Below are positions 61,001-64,000 of a stretch of DNA of 64,000 nt, one piece after another (positions within the stretch are counted from its first letter, which is position 1; each line of letters opens with the position of its first letter). This DNA is from Pocillopora verrucosa. Lineage: Eukaryota > Cnidaria > Anthozoa > Scleractinia > Pocilloporidae. The position numbers and the translations under genes are program-made. The notes beneath the pieces were generated by a model. That model did no database searches. It was not told the origin of the DNA and was given only the letters and a program-made list of their open reading frames with translations. The stretch is from NCBI RefSeq assembly GCF_036669915.1, contig NC_089315.1, forward strand, positions 9,379,874 to 9,443,873. Reading direction: 5' to 3'.

Positions 61001-63429
61001 CAGGAACTTCAATTTTAGCTTTTTTAGTCAAGGGTTCACTTGACAACTTCTCTTCCCTGGGTGCTTTTTCTACACTTGTTTCGTTTTCCACTAGATGATA
61101 GAGAAGAAATGGAAACATTTATTTGACCTTTAAATACTGTTGAGAACCTTGCATTATTGGTAACTCTCAATGGTCCAGTAAACATAATCTGAGATATCTC
61201 TGGTTAAATCAGTGTGGGAAGTGATCCTAAGTTTGACAACACAAGGATTAAATATACTGAGGCAACAAGAAAAAATGCTTCATAGCACAACCAAGGCACT
61301 GAATTGGCCAAGAATATAAAAGTGTCAGGTTTTTTTTGGTCAAAATTACATGAATAAAAGAGAGAAATACATGAGAAATCTAGGTCACAATTAGTTTTTG
61401 TGTTTATGTTGCAATTCATAACTAGTTGAGGGATGCATGCAATTACTCAAAATCATTCACACAGAGCACAGCGTCAAGTGAAAACCAAATGAAATGTAGT
61501 TCTGCATAAATTTCAAAACCAATTCAAACTTTTCCTTAGCACAAAGGGTTGCCCTTCCTACTGTGCATTCTCACTTACCCCCAAGAGTATGTATTTCTTT
61601 AACAAAATATCTGAATGCTAATTATTTAAATAATCAATCAACTAAATGAAAATCAAACCTTCATGATTATCATCCTTTGTGTATCTTCTTGAAACCCATG
61701 TTTGACAAAGCTGTACGGCGAGGGATGCATTCAATAACTGGTGATCTCCTTCCAGACCAAGAACTTAAAAAGTACCCAAAAATGAAAAAAAATGTGAGTG
61801 ACATTATCTAATCAGAGCACATAAGAAGTATAAATATGAATTTAACATAAAGTTTTTTTTGCAGGTAAGTGGCAGCCATTACCGGTAATTCTCCTCTCTC
61901 AAAGAAACATGTAAATAATTTTATTGTTCCCCTTCATTATTAGTTATTTTAAAAATTAAAATTACATTTTTCCCCAAAAAATATGAATAAGGATATGGAG
62001 TACATGTATGCAATCCTATTCCTAAACCCCTTCCCACTTATGTAATTTCCTGGGAATGGCCAGTCAGTAAATACCGACATTGTGTTTACAAGCTAGCAGG
62101 CAATAACAGTGACTCTAGAAAAATATTGATTTATGGCAGGTAGTAAAGAGAATTAGTTCTAAGATCATGAAATTGAGGGTAAAGGGTAAAACAGATAGTG
62201 GGAATACCTGGCAAACCTCCTGGATAGTCATCTAAGGGAGGAATGATGTGAAGAGGAGCCTGAAAATGTGATTACAATAAATATTATGACTGCAGAAAAT
62301 TGTTCAGGTGTTAAAAAAAATTTTAGAAATTTGACTGGTACCTTTATTTCTTTTGCTCTATTAGCCACAACATCCAGGGCTGTTTCTGGCTGTGGGACAG
62401 TAAAAGCAGGAACTCCTGGCTGGAAATACAATTGCAACAAGTGAAGATGTGGCAAATTACAAGACTTGTAAAGTCATCTTAATATGTGATGTCAATGAGC
62501 ATGGCTACTGTTTCGTTTCTGGTTCACACAACATTTCCCTATGGAATTGCATGTGTTTGATTTTTTTTTTTGGCGCTTGCAGTTTGTAATTATTAGTAAA
62601 AAAAACAATTCTTTAAGTACCCTTTTGAGCATTCATGATGAATGCGAATCGTGTGAAATTAAACAGTAATAGGTAACTATAATGAATAACATGTACCTTA
62701 AATATCCCAGCCTTCTGCCAAGCAATACTTTCTATAGTTCCACCCAATGTGCTTACATGGTCCATGCCAAGGGATGTCACTCCACAAGCAACAGGATTTC
62801 TGGATAGACATGTATTAATATCAATATTATAGTTTGATATTTCCATCACAAATTACAAATTTAGCGGAATATAAAAACTAGTGTGTAAGGAATTTCAAGA
62901 GATTGGGGCATTAATTGTTATGTAATTACACAGCAAACAACAGATGGAATACAAACAAATACCTGATAATGTTGGTAGAGTCATATGCACCTCCAATTCC
63001 AACCTCAAGAATTACCACATCAACCTCAAAACAGGGTAAAATCATATTTAGTTTAATATATTTAGGTTAAAATTTGAATACTGAATATATAATCTTGGTA
63101 ATTCTTATAGTAACATAATAATGCAAGCTCAAATAATCACAATCCATTGCATTATTTTGAGCAGGCGTAGAAAAGTTAACATAACAAAATTAGACTTAAA
63201 TCATGTTTCTCTAAGTAAAATGTAATTGTTTTTGCAACAGTTCAAAGTAAGGCAAACATATAAAACTAGACTTACTGGTATGTTATGTTTCAGTAAAAAA
63301 ATTTAACCATTAGGGTTAAATTAGTAGGTTAACTTTACATTCATGTTATACCTTTTCTTTCAGGAAGACATGAAACGACATCAAGGTCAAAAATCTGAAG
63401 TATGCTGGCATAGAGTTTTTCCCTTCTTC
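58081..63429 (-). CDS. FPGS: Folylpolyglutamate synthase, 3' part (N-terminus outside window)
   Basis: ATP-dependent ligase adding glutamates to folates, so they are retained in cytosol and mitochondria. Exons on the minus strand: 63429-63352, 63024-62963, 62799-62697, 62419-62342, 62259-62207, 61763-61659, 61090-60962, 60272-60175, 59268-59216, 59016-58941, 58646-58577 and 58466-58081. All junctions are in phase. Landmarks: MPAYFRFLTLMSFHVFLKEK, VEVGIGGAYDSTNIIR-like ILEVGIGGAYDSTNIIRNPV, GVTSLGMDHVSTLGGTIESI, AWQKAGIFK, PGVPAFTVPQPE, EGDHQLLNASLAVQL, TFYLDGAHTPRSM, ACARWFKRR, VLLFNLTGGRDP, FDHAIFCPN and the C-terminal VLVGGSLHLVGTVMKVLGPE. About 430 residues are present. The P-loop exon (GTKGKGS) is missing, presumably beyond 64000. 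A low-complexity EDEK/KKAK exon (61090) is poorly conserved. Confidence 0.92.
58718..58850. repeat. Dispersed 'GGATAA' repeat, copy 3
   Basis: 'ctggttgttcaaagatcagataatgctatcc..gataaatctctatccggtggataac..ttatcacttatcca' in an FPGS intron. Same core and edge as copies 1 and 2. Confidence 0.6.
60455..60670. repeat. 'TTAACCCTTT' MITE-like repeat in an FPGS intron (inverted)
   Basis: 'cttacaatatcacccctgaattgaacatgaaggtcacaagaatgatggaaatgatc', 'agaagcttttaattgtta' and 'attagggtttatgggttaaa' follow the reverse-complement order of the 6.7 kb copy. Confidence 0.55.
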
Positions 63430-63604
63430 CTGAAACACAATAAAACTGCATTCATTAGAGCCAAGACATATTTTAATTCTTAAAAGACATATTATACATA
63501 GGCTGCAAGATAAATCAGAATTACATTTCATTATCAAATCTACCGAGCATAGATTTACAGTAACATTATACTCTAGTATAGAAGTAAGAGGGGAAAAAAG
63601 ACTT

Positions 63605-63815
63605 AAACCTTTGACTCCCATGAGTGACCAAGAGAGAATTTCTCCTTACCATATCTATACAATATCATGCAGACAAGTGATGAGAATAAAGAAAAATATC
63701 CATTATACGATTACTAATTGGATCTTATACCAAATTCCCCAAACTAACATAATGAGAATCATTCTGCAGACAGTAAGGGGAATTGATAATGAGATCTTGG
63801 GAGTTAAAGGGTTAA
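63605..63815. repeat. Related MITE with 'GGGAGTTAAAGGGTTAA' terminus
   Basis: Begins 'aacctttgactcccatgagtgacc' and ends 'cttgggagttaaagggttaa', so the ends form short inverted repeats. The interior differs from the 6.7 kb family, suggesting a sister family sharing the termini. Confidence 0.55.
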
Positions 63816-64000
63816 GCTTACAAAGTGTCTAGTTACTTCTGGTACATTTGTAAGTTGTTAAACCCCCTCTCTCTATTTGATACTGCAATTCATCAGTGAA
63901 AGTTGTATTGTATTTTGATGCATCTTCATGTATTATCCAACCAATTCACTAGTATTTTGTAAGGTTCAGTTTACCAAAACATTTATCAGAAACCTTACAC

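Overview
This is a 64 kb piece of a eukaryotic, intron-rich, AT-rich nuclear genome. It is almost certainly a stony coral (Cnidaria, Anthozoa, Scleractinia). Two kinds of evidence support this. The conserved genes are animal-type (Gemin4, RPL7A, MED22, 6-4 photolyase/cryptochrome, DCTN3, DMRT, FPGS). The middle third holds genes resembling the coral 'uncharacterized skeletal organic matrix protein 5', next to a secreted protein family I cannot match to anything outside corals. Exons were assembled by hand from GT-AG boundaries, reading phase and remembered family sequences; no search was run.

Layout. (1) 0.3-10.4 kb, minus strand: a near-complete GEMIN4 gene of at least 10 exons (SMN complex, snRNP assembly). 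(2) 10.65-10.98 kb: a fold-back element with about 50 bp terminal inverted repeats around a minisatellite. (3) 11.6-38 kb: an accessory, duplication-rich block. It holds two SOMP5-like genes (U1 broken at 11.6-12.9, U2 intact at 19.3-21.3) and four copies of a four-exon secreted-protein gene: A intact at 15.5-17.4, B lacking its signal-peptide exon at 27.0-28.2, C a wrecked pseudogene at 32.4-33.6, D intact at 35.7-37.3. Between them lie two decayed C-type lectin sequences, a decayed non-LTR retrotransposon, a tRNA-derived SINE with a truncated second copy, a PIF/Harbinger remnant, MITEs, and direct and inverted repeats.

(4) 38.5-44.3 kb: RPL7A (minus) and MED22 (plus), head to head. This is the Surf3/Surf5 pair of the vertebrate surfeit locus in the same divergent arrangement. 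Several one-base indels at A runs in these two genes look like consensus errors. (5) 45.3-53.8 kb: a 6-4 photolyase/cryptochrome gene (minus) and DCTN3 (plus), with start codons only about 115 bp apart, so probably sharing a promoter. (6) 54.8-56.1 kb: a two-exon DMRT-type transcription factor gene. (7) 58.1 kb to the right edge, minus strand: the 3' part of FPGS (folylpolyglutamate synthase), whose N-terminal exons lie beyond the window.

How they fit together: the flanking genes are single-copy housekeeping or developmental genes. Human orthologues or homologues of four of these gene families (RPL7A/MED22, FPGS, DCTN3, DMRT) all lie on chromosome 9, which suggests an old linkage group. The central block is a birth-and-death cluster of secreted proteins. 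The combination of SOMP5-like genes and a second signal-peptide-bearing, cysteine-containing family is the best candidate here for an undescribed system, possibly in the extracellular or skeletal matrix. That role is inferred from context only.
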